Counted from the stretch's first letter, positions 1-12,147 are shown. The stretch is DNA of 64,000 nucleotides from Zopfochytrium polystomum (GCA_025765615.1 JAIVFJ010000086.1:1-64000); one strand, 5' to 3'. Notes: generated by a model from the letters alone, not told the origin. Program-made: numbers and translations.

Positions 1-1668
1 CCACAGCAAGAAAAAAATATCAGACCTGATTTTCTCAGTGGGACAACCCATGGGAAACAAACTTGTAAAAGTAAAAACCGCCCTACCTTTCCATCAGATG
101 AGACGATTACGGCATGCTGACTGCCAGCTGCTACAAAGCCGACCGTGTCCGACGGCAAGCTCTCAATGCGAGTGAGAACGGTGGCTTCAAAGACGTCCTC
201 GCCAATGGGGAACCCGACATTGTCCATGCTTCCCACCAAATACACACCGCTCCTCCCTTTCATCACCGGAAGTTCGGGACGCCGCCTCTTCTCCTCCTCT
301 GCCTCGGCCTTTGGCTGAATCTCTGGTCCAACGTGACCGGCTGCCTCTGCGCTTCGTGGCACATCCACAGAATCCGCAGCCAATGCCGACGCTCCTCCCT
401 TTCCTCGCGACCCTCCCTTCTTTGCAGCAGGCTCTACAGCCGCAGGAGCCGCCACCAATCGCTCATCGCTCGGAACAGTCTTCGCCCGGCCCTTCGCCTC
501 ACGTCCACGAGTCGGTCGCACCGGCGTAGTCGTCGTCGACTCCATCCCCAACCCCTCCGCCATTTGCGCTGTAATAGCCTCCACCTGCCGCATCGTTCCA
601 GGCGTCGACACCGCACCCGCACCATCCTTCTCCTCCTCCACCTGCTCCACTGCCGCCTCCCTCCGAGGCTCCCCGCGGGCACCTTTCCTCCCTTTCCCCC
701 TCACAATCGGCGTCGATGGGGTGCTCGCGCCACTCGACATTGGCGCCTCGTCAACATCGGCCTCCACCATATCCTCCTCGCCTCCTTCGTCCACCTCAGC
801 CGGCTCCTCCTCCCCCTCCTCCTCTGCACGAGCCTCAGCCTCAACATCTCGCGCAGCGACCACCGCCACATCAGGCCTAGCCGCAGCTGCAGCCGCAGCG
901 GTAGAAGCACCAGCACCAGCAGCAGCCACCCTCCCGCGCGTCGCCCGCTTCGGCGCCGCCGCCGCCACCGCCACAGCCGGGATCGCGAGACCCGCCGCCT
1001 TTTCCCCGCGACGCGACCTGGTGGTGGTGGTGGTGGTGGTAGTGGTCGTCGCCGACATCGCCGCCCCCTCATAAACCACCGGCTTCCCACCCTTCGCCAC
1101 CCCGCTCCTCCCACGCGTCTGAGCCGGCGGCGCGGCTTCCAGCACGACGGGCACAGCGTCGACGGGTTTGACCGCCGCCGCGGACGGCGGCGGCGCGTTT
1201 TCATCGGCGGCAGCGTCGACGGGTATCAAAGGGGCCGCGACCGCGGTCGCTCCATGGGACGGCGGAAGGAGATCCGCAGCGGGTGCCTCGGGCTGCTCGG
1301 GCTGCTGCGGTTGCTGCGACTGCTGCTGCTTGGACCGGGCAGCGGGTTTACTTGCTGGCTTTGCGACTGCCCTTGCTGATTTAACGGCTGGCACCGACAC
1401 AACGGGTTAAGCATGGATGATTAGGTTACAGGCCAGAGGGCGGAGGGTTGAGGCGGCAGGAGAAGGAAGCAGCCCGATGCGGGGCTTCGGTAGCAAGGGA
1501 TAGCAAGCGTAGCATGTGCAACGTAGTGTGGGAACGAGGTGCGAAGCGTGGGCATCCGTTTGTGCACGCACACACACCTTGAAGAGGCGCGGTCGCCGCC
1601 GCCACCGCCGCCGCCGCCGTTGCGTTTGCCCTCGTCGACGTGCCCAGCGCGCGCCGCCTCTCGGACAT
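1..1668 (-). CDS. RCC1-repeat protein, 5' part (runs off the left edge)
   Basis: RCC1 repeats fold as a beta-propeller, often acting as a GTPase exchange factor or scaffold; the role of this member is unknown. I read exon 1 at 1668-1578 (start MSERRRALG) and exon 2 at 1387-87, joined by a GT-AG intron with a CTTAAC branch-like site. The phases agree (G|CC) and give 464 residues before a second donor at 86. The frame is open to the window edge, so the gene is partial. Most of the visible protein is low complexity (Ala, Pro, Gln, acidic runs, a Thr run near residue 140). The first RCC1 blade starts about residue 410 (VYLVGSMDNVGFPIGED, then AAGSQHAVIVSSDGK). The long disordered N-terminus before the propeller is unusual for RCC1 itself. 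The assignment rests on one blade, so a different RCC1-superfamily member is possible. Confidence 0.62.
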
Positions 1669-1934
1669 GTTCGTTTGCAAGTTTTCTTTGTGCTCTTCCA
1701 GCCCGCCCTCTCATTTCGCTTCCCGTTCGTCAAAGGCATTTTCAATCTCCGCACAACACAAACCACATCCAAGCTTTGGTTCAGAGCTTGCTCAGCATTC
1801 ATTGTTCAGAGCAAAAACGAGATGGATGCTTTTATAAAACATAACAATAGAGTTCAACGGCTTGAATAAACATACAATAGATGAATAAAAAAGAGGTGCG
1901 AGGGCCGGATACGCAAAAAAAAGGTTACGGCATA

Positions 1935-4900
1935 TCAGCGAGGCGGGGACGTCGGGCGTTCCGTCGTCGAAGACGACGAAGAGCCAATTTTCATCACACC
2001 AGCCATCAAACCTTTCAACACCTTGTTCCCACGCTTTCCAAACGTCATCATACCCGAAACTGACGCACGCGAGCCTGTCCGCATGATAGGCGGGGGCACA
2101 GGCTCAGCCGCTGCTTGATCCTGAGAAGGCCCTCCAGTGCTGCTCGCAGGGCTTGAGGTCTTCTTGCCGCCGGCGACACCTGAAGGGACCTGATTCGACG
2201 TGACGATCGAAAGGTCCGGGCCGTTGCGCCGCTTTGTTGCAAAAAGCGCATTCAGTCCTTTTACATCCGAGCGGGTCTCACTCGGCATTTGCTCGTCTAC
2301 GCTCATTCTACGAGAATCTGCATCCTCTGGAGCGATCGGAGCAAATACCGTCCCATCGTAAATGAACTGCAGTTTGTCTAAAAGCGAGCCATCAGAGACA
2401 TCCGAAAATTCCGGAAGAGGGAGAAACCCAGTGCTGGGAGCGCCGTCGACACTTGCTGATGACAACAGCTCCATCGAGTCGGCGTAGTTGGTCGCTTTTT
2501 CTTTACCATGTTTGCTGGAAGGAACTTCAAACGGCACTGAGCGGCGACGTTGCGACGAGTTCTAAATGTTGCGGCAAGCGATCAGTCTAACGTGCCACTC
2601 AAAAAGCAAAATTGCAGGCACAAACCGGCTGAGGTTTCGGAGCAGCTTGAGGTGCAACGTAAGTTGTTCCATTCTCAACTGTTGGTACAATTGATGAATT
2701 GCCAAGATTGGGGCGGCCAATATTCGCCAGAGACGATGACCGACGGACGGGTGGTCGAGGCGGAATCGTGGGTGGAGGCTCAAGCCGCGCTTGCTCGGCG
2801 GCGACCGTTTCCAGTTTGCGCGCAACCTCTGTCAGCACTTCGGGAGTGCTTGGTCGCTTGTTCCGTTCCTCTGCGATCGGGACGAGCCGGCGAGCCACTT
2901 CACCAAGCACTTCGGGCGTGCTGGGCTTTTCAAAAAATTTCTGAGCGTTCACAGCCGGCGACAAGTAAACTGGTTCGGCGCCCTGTACGGGGTCTTCGCG
3001 TGATTCCACCGATGCAGCAGTGTCTTCAGGGCCAGAGCGAACTTCTTGATCGTTTATAAGATCCGAAACATCCTGGCTGTCATCAAGAATCATGGTCCCA
3101 TTTCCCGATTCCAGGTCTTGGTCAAAGATGGTGTGAGGTTCATCGTAGCCCTCCTCGGGGGATCCTTCAATAGAGATCTGATTTCCTTGTTTAGTAAAGC
3201 AGCGACTCCACTGAATCCAACTTACCGCCCCAACCGAGACCTCTTCGAGCCCCAAATCCGAGAAAAAGCCAGACTGCCCAAAAGATTCACCCTCAAATGA
3301 GACACTCTCGTCCGTAATCTTGTCAGCCGTTGGGGCATCTTGCTCATCAGACTGGCGCTCGTCATGGTGCTCCAGAGAATCAACTCCCTCAGCGGTTGGC
3401 CCAGCATCAGGTACGTCAGGTTCGTCAGGTAGCGTAGATACGGTGTTGTCGACAATAACCTCGGAAACCTCACTATGGTCGAGTATCACCGAAAGAGAGG
3501 AGTTGGCGGATGCGGCCGGGGTCATCGCATTCTGTCTGTAGAGATCCACCGACAATGGCGGGCGATACCGTTTTGGGCTCTTCGAGCTGTTCGGACGGAA
3601 TAAGGACGAGGACAAAATGGATCGGTTGCAAGCAAAACTCGAGGCGCGAACAGTTTCGTCCCCTCCTTTAGCATCGTCGTCGCTACCGTTCTCCTCTGAG
3701 GAGCCCTTGCCGTTCGACGCTCGGGGGTCAAACCGGAACGACACGGTCCCTCTCTTCTTTTTTCGCAAGCGGCTTGGGTCTTTAAGAATAGATGCTGGGG
3801 CTTTTCGCGTCATGCTCTTTCCAGCAACAACCGATTTTTGGGCAAGGTCAGCAGCGTCCACCGCCTTCTTTGCAATGTCAACGGCAGCTCGCATTCCCGA
3901 CCGCAGCTCCTCTTCCAAAATGCCCTTTCGTTCCAAGCTGATCCGCAGAGCCTCAGCCATGGCCTCTTTGGGAGCGTTTGCGTCGTCTTTCAACATCCGC
4001 AGCTCCGTGTGAGAGAACTGGTCGAACGGCACCTGCTCAAATGCTGCAGCCACGTGCGAGTGATGCAGAGGATCACCCATCGCTTCTCGGCGATCCATCA
4101 CCCGACGAACAAATTTGTACGACAAAAATGCATCCGACAATCCAAGTTGGCCATTCGTATCGGTCGACTGGAGAGCCGCCGCACGCGTGTCCCGCACTGC
4201 GGATTCAAGAATCTTTCGAACAATCAGCGTGCTCGCACTCGATCGCACGGCGCCAACGAGCGCCACGGCCCACTCGACTTCGTCTCTTGGGGGCGAGGGT
4301 TCATCGTTCAGCAAAGTCGCCGAAAGAAACGCGTAGATGCGCGTAATCAATGCGGGATTCTTCGTTTGCACCGCCAGCGCCAGTATGCTCCACGCGTTGC
4401 AGAGGGTGAGGTCAAAGTCCCCAAAGTAGAACCACTCAAGCAGAAGACGCAGCGACTCTTCGTCGGGAGCACCAACGTCCCAGACACCAAGCAGGGAGTC
4501 GTCGTCGTAATCGCTTGCGGCGTCGGCCTCGTCAAACAGATCGTCTTCGTTGTCCGACGGGCTGCTGCAGTCCGACACGTGTTCCGGTACATCTTCATAG
4601 TCGGACGAATCGGACGACCCTTCGTCCTCCGCGGCAAAGTCATCGTTGCGTGGCGACGAAAGGCCCATCGCGAGCGCAGTTTGGACGAGGCGGGCCGGGC
4701 GTCGCGCGAGGGGCGGCTGGCTAAAGAGGTCAAAAAAGAATCTGCTTTGAGAGGCCAAGACGACGCGGTGGACCGGGATGAGCGACGGAGAAGGCACAGC
4801 ATCGCGGCCATACGACTTGGCCGACTGAGGACTCGGTGCGATCGAGGTATCGGTTGGGATGGCCAAGAAGCCGTCGGCGAATTGGCCAGTCACAAAGAAT

Positions 4901-5052
4901 GGGGCAAAGCATCTTGGGGCGGAGAGGGATGCGGCCAGCCAAGACGGCTCGTCGACCCGGATTCGTGAGTGCGACGACATTGAGATGGCGCTGGACTCCC
5001 TGGCTTCGGTGGGTCTGGCGGGTGCGGTTGATACTTCTTCGCACGAAAGCAT
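1935..5052 (-). CDS. BTB/POZ-domain protein with acidic insert and disordered C-terminus
   Basis: BTB domains mediate dimerisation and often recruit cullin-3 ubiquitin ligases; the targets here are unknown. Exons are 5052-3226, 3177-2626 and 2561-1935, about 1001 residues. The 64-nt intron 2562-2625 (GTTTGT...TTTAG) restores frame between two long open frames. The 48-nt intron 3178-3225 (GTAAGT...CAG) is a multiple of three, so its retention would also stay in frame. The BTB core is seen as IPVHRVVLASQSRFFFDLF and, after about 90 residues of mostly Asp/Glu/Ser, ESLRLLLEWFYFGDFDL. The C-terminal half is Ser/Glu-rich with two copies of a PSTPEVLxEVARxL motif. I chose the ATG at 5052; one at 4980 is equally possible. 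The gene is divergent from the FYVE gene across a GA/CT-rich spacer. Confidence 0.72.
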
Positions 5053-5730
5053 GCTGCGGTGGATTGTGGGCTGGTTCTTTTTTTGCTGGGGGCTCCCTCC
5101 TGAAGCGAGCAAGCAAAAGGCAAGAAGAAAGATGTTGGGCGGGACAGTCCAGCGCGGCTTGGACGGGCGGCGACCGTTGGTTGGGGGGCGGCGGCAGCGG
5201 CGAGGGGAAAGGCCCAAGCGCGCACGGCGAGACTATTATTGATCGCTGGTGGCTTTTCCGTCGTGACAAGGTCGAGGTGCGCGAGAAATTCAAAGTCCGA
5301 CCGCCACCCTCTCTCGCTATGGTGCAAAGCAATCATTGTCTATAGGTCAAATAAATTACTCTGTGTGAAAGCGCTTGGCGCCTCCACCTTGGCGTTACTC
5401 CTATTCTGCTGACATCATTGTTAGCCAGGACGTTCACAATCTTTTCATTATGTCTGTTTGTTTTCGTAGATTTACTCACAACACCAACGCGATATGAAGC
5501 AGCGCCATCGAAATGTATCGATCGATTCAAACAACGTTGTTGTACCGGCTAGTAAAAAGCTGACGGTTTACCTCTCACTGTCATCCGCAGTGGGCCGACA
5601 TGGACATGTCAGCGCTTTCATTCTTTTCGGCCACGTGGAACGATGAGATGATGTTTTTTCTTTCTCCTTTTGGCGCGCACGACGGATTGTGCGCGGTGGC
5701 TGATCAATTGAACACCCCTCTCGGAAAGAT

Positions 5731-5820
5731 AGAGATAGAGAGAGAAAGAGAGAGAAAGAGAGGCGACGAGAGAGAGAGAGAGTGCGGGAGAGGGAGAGAG
5801 AGAGAGAGCGAGAGAGAGAG

Positions 5821-5858
<38 letters not shown>

Positions 5859-6084
5859 GCGATCGACCAACACCCGGAAAGAGAAAAAATTGTTTGTTTG
5901 TTTGTTTGTTTCCTTTCCTTTCCTTTCGATGGTTGTTCATTGAAGGCGCGTTTGTCTGTCACTGTCAACACACACACACACACGCGCGCGTACACACCAC
6001 ATACTCGTTTCTCTCTCTCTCTCTCTCTTTCGGTCTCTCTCGGTCATACTCTCTCTCTGTCTCTCTTTCTTTCGATCTCTCTGC

Positions 6085-6143
<59 letters not shown>

Positions 6144-6203
6144 CGTCGCCCAATTTGGACAACGCCCCCATCTCTCTCTCTCTCTCTCTCTCTCTCCCAT
6201 CTC
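5731..6203. repeat. GA then CT microsatellite tracts in a divergent promoter
   Basis: An imperfect (GA)n block at 5731-5855 is followed, after a unique stretch with (TTTG)n and (CA)n runs, by (CT)n at about 6010-6203. Long Ser-Leu or Arg-Glu open frames here are translations of the repeat, not genes. The block sits between the divergent BTB (5052) and FYVE (6396) starts and accounts for most of the 1.3-kb spacer. Confidence 0.9.
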
Positions 6204-6395
6204 CCCCCCCTCTCGCTATTACGATCCCACTCAAATAGGGGCAGTCGAGAACAACGACGCGTTTTCCCAACTCGATCACTCACTCTCTCAACAACGTAAC
6301 CTCGCCCGGCCACCGCGCGCACTAGCTAGCACTCCACACACGCCCCTCACTTCCCCCAAGATACGCTAACGCTCAGACTTGTCACTCCAAAAGTA

Positions 6396-8326
6396 ATGCC
6401 TGCCGCAGTCGCTCTTTCGCCTCCCGCAATGCTCGACTTGTCGTCCATGTCGCCGCCCACATCAATGACTCCCGCGCCCTCCCCACCTTCGTCGTTGCCG
6501 TCATCGTCGTTGCCTTCACAGGCGGCCGCCGCCGTCGGAACAAGATCCACGAAAACCACCGTCACTGCCGCAATCCGCCCCGTCGGCCGCACGCCTTCTC
6601 CCGTCGCAAACGCCTCCTCAGCAACACCTGCGACTCCATCGCCCAACACCACCTACACCAATGGAAAGCCGAGACCCGCCACGCTCGGGAAACGGTCGGC
6701 AACCTCGGCGTCGTTCTCCGACTTTTCGCGGAAGTCTTTGGCCATGCTCTTCTCTTCTTCTGCAAGCAACGCGGCTGCCGCGGCATCCGCCGCCGCCGCC
6801 GCGTCTGCGACGGCCACGACCACAGCCGTGTCGACCGACCCTGCCATCCCGCGCTTTTCGACTTCGTCAAACGGGTCGTCCTCGGGATCCACCCTCAAAA
6901 CCAATAGCGAGAGCGGCAGCGGCAGCGGCCGCAGCAGCCCCACGAACCAACCGAGCACTATTTCCGCTGCGTCAAAGACCCTCGGCATGCTGCATGGCCG
7001 GTCGAGGAGTGCGGCGAGGCGGAACTCTGCGCTGTCGCTGTTCTCCGTGCCCGAAAAGGCCTCGACGGGACTGGCCCCCGTGATGGAGAACTCGGAGACC
7101 CCGCGACAGTCCATCTCGGTTTCAGCCGGCGAATCTTTCTTGAAGCACCGCGAGGCTACCGTTGCATCCAGCAAAGCCCTTCAAGAAAAGCTCAAAACCC
7201 TCGAGCAAGAAAACGAGGCCCTTAGGGCAAAGGTTGGTTTGGTCGCCCTTCGTTTTCGATGTGCAATGTCTCCCACTTACTGCGACTGACGTCACATTTT
7301 TTTTTCTTTTTTCTTTCTTCCTTTTGTTTGTCGGCTTGTCCTTGAAAGCTCGCCCAGCTTGACAAACTCGAGCAGGAGAACGCCAAGCTCGTTCAAGGAA
7401 TTGTCACTCTCCACGCCCAAACCGCCGGGAGGCAGTCGTCTGGAGAGAGCACCGCGGACGCCGAGACGTTGCTGGCAAACGTTCTCGCTGCGTTTTCGAC
7501 GCAGGCTGCGATCGCGGCAGCTCAGCAAGCCAGTCTCGAGACCATCACCTCGACGCTCTCCGCCCAGGCCGACGAAATTGCCTCCCTGCGGGTGTCGCTG
7601 CACGCCACCGACGGGAAGCTCCGCGAAGCGACGGGGCAGGTGCAAGATCTGTCGGCGCGCCTGACTCAAGCCGGAGAAGAAAGCGAGACCGTCCTTGCGG
7701 CGCGTGACTTGCAGTGGGGCCAGCAGCTTGAGAAGGTCGAATGCCAGGTTGTCGAGCGCGAAAAAGCGGTCAAGTGGTTGGAGAAGCTGGCCAAGGATGT
7801 TTCCGAGCGACCAGTAGCAATGCTGGGTTATCTGGCCTTTGTATCCAATGGTAGGCTCGCCATCCTGATTTCAAAGTCTTTGAATTTGTTTGTGGTCCTA
7901 CATCTTTACGAAAATCGCCCTCGTATCCAGACTTGCACAAACTTGCGAGCGACAACTGGACCCCCGATCAATCCACCGATGCATGCTCCGCATCCGACTG
8001 CACTACAAAGTTTTCGCTCACCCAAAGGCGGCACCACTGCCGAAAGTGAGTTTTCTTCGTTCTTGTTATTCTGAATCTTCGTTGGATACTGATCCTCTGT
8101 CACAGGTGCGGAAACATCTTTTGTGCGCAGCATGTGTCCAAGACCACGCCCCTCTCTCTAATGGATAAGGCGTTCGACCGGCAAGATGGCATCCTCACAA
8201 AAGTTTGCGAATCCTGCTTCAGCTCCGTGCAGGTACAAAACGATGAACAGAAGTAAGAAGGCCTGCAACTGACGCTACTCATTCCTCCTTGAATAGCCAA
8301 ACCCTGAAATGGAGTCCGCGCAGTAG
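6396..8326 (+). CDS. Coiled-coil protein with C-terminal FYVE zinc finger
   Basis: FYVE fingers bind phosphatidylinositol 3-phosphate on endosomes, so this is probably an endosomal tether or trafficking adaptor. Exons: 6396-7232, 7349-7850, 7931-8045, 8106-8232 and probably 8297-8326; every junction keeps frame (about 536 residues). Residues 1-250 are Ser/Ala/Pro-rich. A coiled coil follows (heptads such as LKTLEQENEALRAK, LDKLEQENAKLVQ) to about residue 440. The finger then shows WTPDQSTDAC, the basic patch RRHHCRKCGNIFC and a final CESC pair: eight cysteine/histidine ligands plus the W..D and R(R/K)HHCR motifs that define FYVE. If the last intron (8233-8296, CTGAC branch) is not removed, the protein ends at a TAA at 8254, only two residues shorter. 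It lacks the Rab- or clathrin-binding signatures that would name it as EEA1 or Vac1. Confidence 0.85.
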
Positions 8327-8800
8327 TCAGTAAATCGTCGAGTACCAAGTTTCGCTATTTCTATCTCAGTAATTTTCCTCCTCCCTTTATCGTTAAGCTT
8401 CGCGCAGCCGTTCGGTCGTTTTTTTATGTTAGGCTTGTTCAACAACGGCCCTCACCGCGCACTTCCAAGTTCCTTTGGATTGCTCACCGATTTCCCACCC
8501 TTTGATCGCCGCAAGATTCCCTTTCGTGATCGTAATCTTTTTCTCGTTCTCGATATTTGTAGTTCCCCTGCCTGTCCTTTCTTTGTTCCACTGTCTTTTT
8601 TTGCTTTTCTTATTTTTGCGCAGATGAAGGCTGTACGGCTACCCCCTCGCGTGAATATGAACACACCTTCGCAAATCATTGGAGCAGTCAAAAATGATTC
8701 TCGTATTTGTCGAAATGAGAAATCAAGTCTTTTGAGATCATACGAACCCTTTCCCAAAGCCTCACCCCAATCCATCCACTCGCTCGCTCCCTTTTTTCTC
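8327..8800. other. Convergent intergenic spacer, no gene seen
   Basis: Between the 3' ends of the FYVE and thioesterase genes. It is T-rich and shows no supported coding frame, RNA gene or repeat. Confidence 0.6.
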
Positions 8801-10164
8801 TTACACCTTCGCCTTGGTCTTTGCGCCGCCGGCGGCTGCCGCCATCGGCTTCACGACCAAGTTCTGCAGCACATACGCGCAGGGGGCCCTCGACGCGTCG
8901 CGGAACAGCGACACAGCCAGGGCGGCGCCCTGGCTCTGGTACCTCGTCCTTGCGCGCATGACGAGCCACGGGGCGGCGGGGCCGTCCCAGGACGGTTCGC
9001 GCAGCCAAAAGTAGTTGACGCTGATGTTGGAGTAGGAGAATTTCCCCCAGGGGATGGCGGAGGAGATGCCGGAGCCGGCGTCGCCGGCCATGACGAGGAG
9101 GTGCAGCGGGGTGACGGGGACGACCGTCGCGGCTTCCGCGGAGGCGGCGGCGGCGGCGGCGGACGACGGGTCCGGGACGATAAACGCGAGGCCCGGGCGC
9201 GCGCGGACCCACATGGTCGCACCGACAAACGGGTCCTGGTCCTCTCCGACCGGCACGTCGATCCATCCTGTCCTCCCGCCGTCGCGCGCGTCAAACACGG
9301 TCGCGATCGAGTTAAAGAACCTGATCGGCGCGCCTGGCACTCTCGGCGGTGCCTTTGCCGGGTCCGCGGCGGCGAGCTCGCGGTCGAGGTCCGCCGCCGT
9401 CGGGTTCCATCGGGGCGGGGGGTCGAGGGCGTCGATGTCTGCTGCGGCGCCGCGGGCGGCGGCAGCGGCGAGGGACGGGTCCGGGCCGGTGGGGAGCGGG
9501 ACGTGGAAGAGGGCTTCCGCCGTCGCAGAGGGGCCTACGGTTGTGGTAGAGGAGGAGGTGGAGGAGGAGGGGACGTCGGGGCGCGGGGCGACGGAGGCGG
9601 CGAGGTGGCGGACGGAGCGGGAGGTGAGGAGGGAGGTGACGGTGATGCGGATAGGGCGGACGGCGGTGACGGGGCGGTAGAGGTTGACGGTGAGGCGGGT
9701 TGGGGTGAGGGCGGGGGCCGGGTTTGGCGCGAAGGAGGCGTCGGCGACGCGGCGCATGCAGTGGAGCATGAGGGCGCTGATCGGGCCGCCTATTTTAGTT
9801 TTGGTTTGAGTGCGATCGGCCGCAAGGGACGGGTAATCATGGGCAGAACCAAGGGGGGGCGGGGGGGTGTTGAGTTGGAGGACGGTTAGATGGAGGGGAG
9901 GTAACAAGCCTCAACGAAGTCGCGGTCCGGGGCGCAGCTTCCACGGGCGGGCGGGCGGGCAGGCGGGCGGGATCAGTTGCTGAAAGAAGCGGGTGCTTGC
10001 TACTTGCCATGCTGGGCGTCGAGCGACCACGGGCCGATGGTGTAGCGGGTCGGGTAGAAGTCAAAGTGCGTCTCCGTCGGCGTGGGCTTGGGCGACGACG
10101 ACCCTTGCGACGGCGACGTCAGCTCGACGTAGTAGGCTTCGAGGGACGGGTGCGGCTCCATCAT
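8801..10164 (-). CDS. TesB-like (hot-dog) acyl-CoA thioesterase family protein
   Basis: Members of this superfamily hydrolyse acyl-CoA or related thioesters. Exon 1 is 10164-10008 and exon 2 is 9789-8801, 381 residues. The junction needs a GC-AG intron (donor CATG|GCAAGT, acceptor AAAATAG). It yields the family motif DAQHGGPISALMLHCMRR; no GT donor gives this frame. N-terminal hot-dog: FYPTRYTIGPWSLDAQHGG, then TRLTVNLYRPVTAVRPIRI, the typical beta strands after the QxGG helix. C-terminal hot-dog: NYFWLREPSWDGPAAPWLVM then ALAVSLFRDASRAPCAYVLQ. An Ala/Ser/Pro-rich linker of about 130 residues separates the halves, longer than in bacterial TesB. No organelle signal is obvious. The long plus-strand frame through this gene is a high-GC shadow. 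Confidence 0.74.
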
Positions 10165-11403
10165 GACGCGATGATGATTATTGCAGGCGGAGATCACGTG
10201 TAAAAAAGTCGAGTTGTGGATGAATTCAGCCGACGCACCAAAAAGCAACCAAAAAGCAACCAAAAAGCAACCAAAAAAGAAAAACAAAAAAAGAAACAAC
10301 CGAAACCAAACACGCTCAAAAATATTAAATAAATTTGTAAGGAGCGGCTTGCAAGTCCACCTTTTCCCACTCACCGCAAAAGGGCGAAGAGGCAAAAAAA
10401 AAAAACATGTTCCCCCTTGCGGCCAATGCCTGGCCAATGCCGGCCAGGACGCTCTTTTGCTCAATCTCTCTCTCGCTCTGTTTCCTTTTCTTTTCTTTTC
10501 TTTTCTTTTTTTGGTTCGTTTCGCGGACTGGAGATGGTATGTGCAAGAGATTGAAGCCGCCAAATTGAACAGAGACGAAGCCAGGTCTCTGAAAAGGCCT
10601 TTCGTCGCTGTGACGGTGCACTAAACCGTTTACATATGCCGGACTGCCGACAAGGCACCAGTGAACCGGAAAAATAAAAATAGTTCATTTTACCGAAACC
10701 AAACACGCTCAAAAATATTAATTCATTTTGAGTGTCGCTTGAATGCACATGTGGGCCCCTTGCATTTATGCGAGCATTTATCTGGTCAGTGAATGCAAAA
10801 TCAAAGTTGTACTGTTTCCCTCTTTGAAGAGTTTGAATTGCATTCGTGATAGCAGCTGCGAGCAGTTCTAGCACCAGCGAAAAGTATCATTTCACGCCCG
10901 GCTCGCACTGTGGATGAGAGGACGAGGTGAGGTGGAACTGCTTGATTTGGAGCAGTAGGCACACTTCCAGTTATCGTTCGACTCTATGCCTATGGAGAGA
11001 GCGAGTTCACGCTAATGCAGAGGTCTCGGTGCTGGTTGTGTGGGTCTGCGGGACGTTGGCGGAGTTGCACACCGCCTCACCCGCGCTGTCGCCGCTGCGG
11101 AGGCTGGCCGCACCATCGAAGCGAGCAGCGCGGCCCCGCTCGTACCAAAGCCCGCCCTCAAACCTGAATTATCCATGCGTCGTCCTCCTCCTCGTAGGCA
11201 AAACAAGTCCCCGTTCTTGACCATGCGATCGTCGGCCGCCGAAACTGCACGCGATGCGGGCGGGGCGACGCCGATGACGCTGGGCTCGGCCCCCCGCGTG
11301 CCGCGGAGCAGGCAAACACCCTCCTGGCGAGTCAGTCCAGGCTCGACCGCCGTCGAGAGAACCCGCGGTGCACGGTCCTCGCACGGTCGCAGTGGCGTAG
11401 AGC
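10165..11403. other. Spacer upstream of the thioesterase gene with short repeats
   Basis: It contains three to four tandem copies of AAAAAGCAACC (about 10240-10277) and two exact 29-nt copies of one sequence at 10300-10328 and 10693-10721. No convincing gene is seen, although GC-rich open frames exist on both strands after about 11010. Confidence 0.6.
10300..10721. repeat. Pair of identical 29-nt direct repeats
   Basis: The sequence beginning CCGAAACCAAACACGCTC and ending ATATTAA occurs at 10300-10328 and again at 10693-10721, with start points 393 bp apart. The second is flanked by GTTCATTTT and ATTCATTTT. The first lies about 140 bp upstream of the thioesterase start. Confidence 0.85.
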
Positions 11404-11744
11404 ATGGGGGAGCCGCCGCCCCGGCGGCAGCAGCAGAAAGCCTGGGGAGAAGAGGCGCGCGGAAAGAGGAGTAAGAGAGTGGATGAGGAGGCAGCCGCGC
11501 TCGCCAGGAATGGTAAGGGGTAAGTCACCAGCCACGGCCGCCGCCGCAGCCGCCGTTCCCCTAACCCTCAGCCTTTTGTTTCCATAATAGTGTTGTTGCT
11601 TGCTCGCGCAAGGTCCCTTTTTCCGCGGGCAGTCGGGATCGTTCACAGGGCGAGCGTCCAAGCAAATATCACAACTGCGCCCCATCCCTGGGAGAGACAT
11701 CATTTTTCCGATCCGAACAGGAGAATTTTTTTTCTTCTTTCTGA
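11404..11744 (+). CDS. Possible small two-exon gene, product not recognised
   Basis: An ATG at 11404 opens a Lys/Arg/Glu-rich exon (begins MGEPPPRRQQQKAWGEEARG) that runs to a GTAAGT donor at 11520. A well-formed intron follows, with a CTAAC branch site, a pyrimidine tract and the acceptor AATAG at 11590. A phase-matched second exon then reaches TGA at 11742-11744, giving about 90 residues. The splice signals are the main support. The opposite strand across exon 2 also has a suggestive short frame (SCDICLDARPVNDPDC), so strand and product are uncertain. Confidence 0.28.
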
Positions 11745-12147
11745 CAGTGTGCCGCACGCGCGAGTGCGTTGAAGCAAAACAAAATTGTGTGTGACATGTG
11801 TGACAAGGGAGAGCACGTGATGAGTGCTTCTCTCTCATTCGTCTTCCATCTCCTTTCTTCATTTTTTTTTTTTGTTTTTCGCGCCGGACAGACACTCAAA
11901 ACGACGAAGACAAATAACAACGGGTTTTTCTCTCCTCCCGATTTCTTCCCTTATTTCTTTCTGGAGGTGCTGGCAGGCTGGTGGCGGACTGGGCAAAGCG
12001 AGAACCTTTCGTTCCATCGAAGTAATAGTAGCGTCGAATGCGCAGCCATGCGGGAGGCAATTGGCGCCTGGTGAAGAAGGGGGAGGGAGAAAGACTTCGG
12101 AGAGCGACAAGAAGAAAGGAAGAGAAGCAGCAAGAGGGACAGAGAAG

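Noticed and set aside
114..1379. Plus-strand open frame of 421 codons
   Set aside because: Arg/Ser/Leu-rich shadow of the minus-strand RCC1-type gene in very GC-rich sequence; no domain motif.
3178..3225. 48 nt read as coding in the BTB gene
   Set aside because: It has GTAAGT and CAG ends and a branch-like CTAAAC, and its length is a multiple of three, so it is more likely a short intron.
5600..6299. Several Ser-Leu and Arg-Glu repeat proteins
   Set aside because: Translations of CT/GA microsatellites.
8426..9889. Plus-strand open frame of 487 codons
   Set aside because: Antisense shadow of the thioesterase exon; its Gly/Arg-rich C-terminal half is a composition effect.
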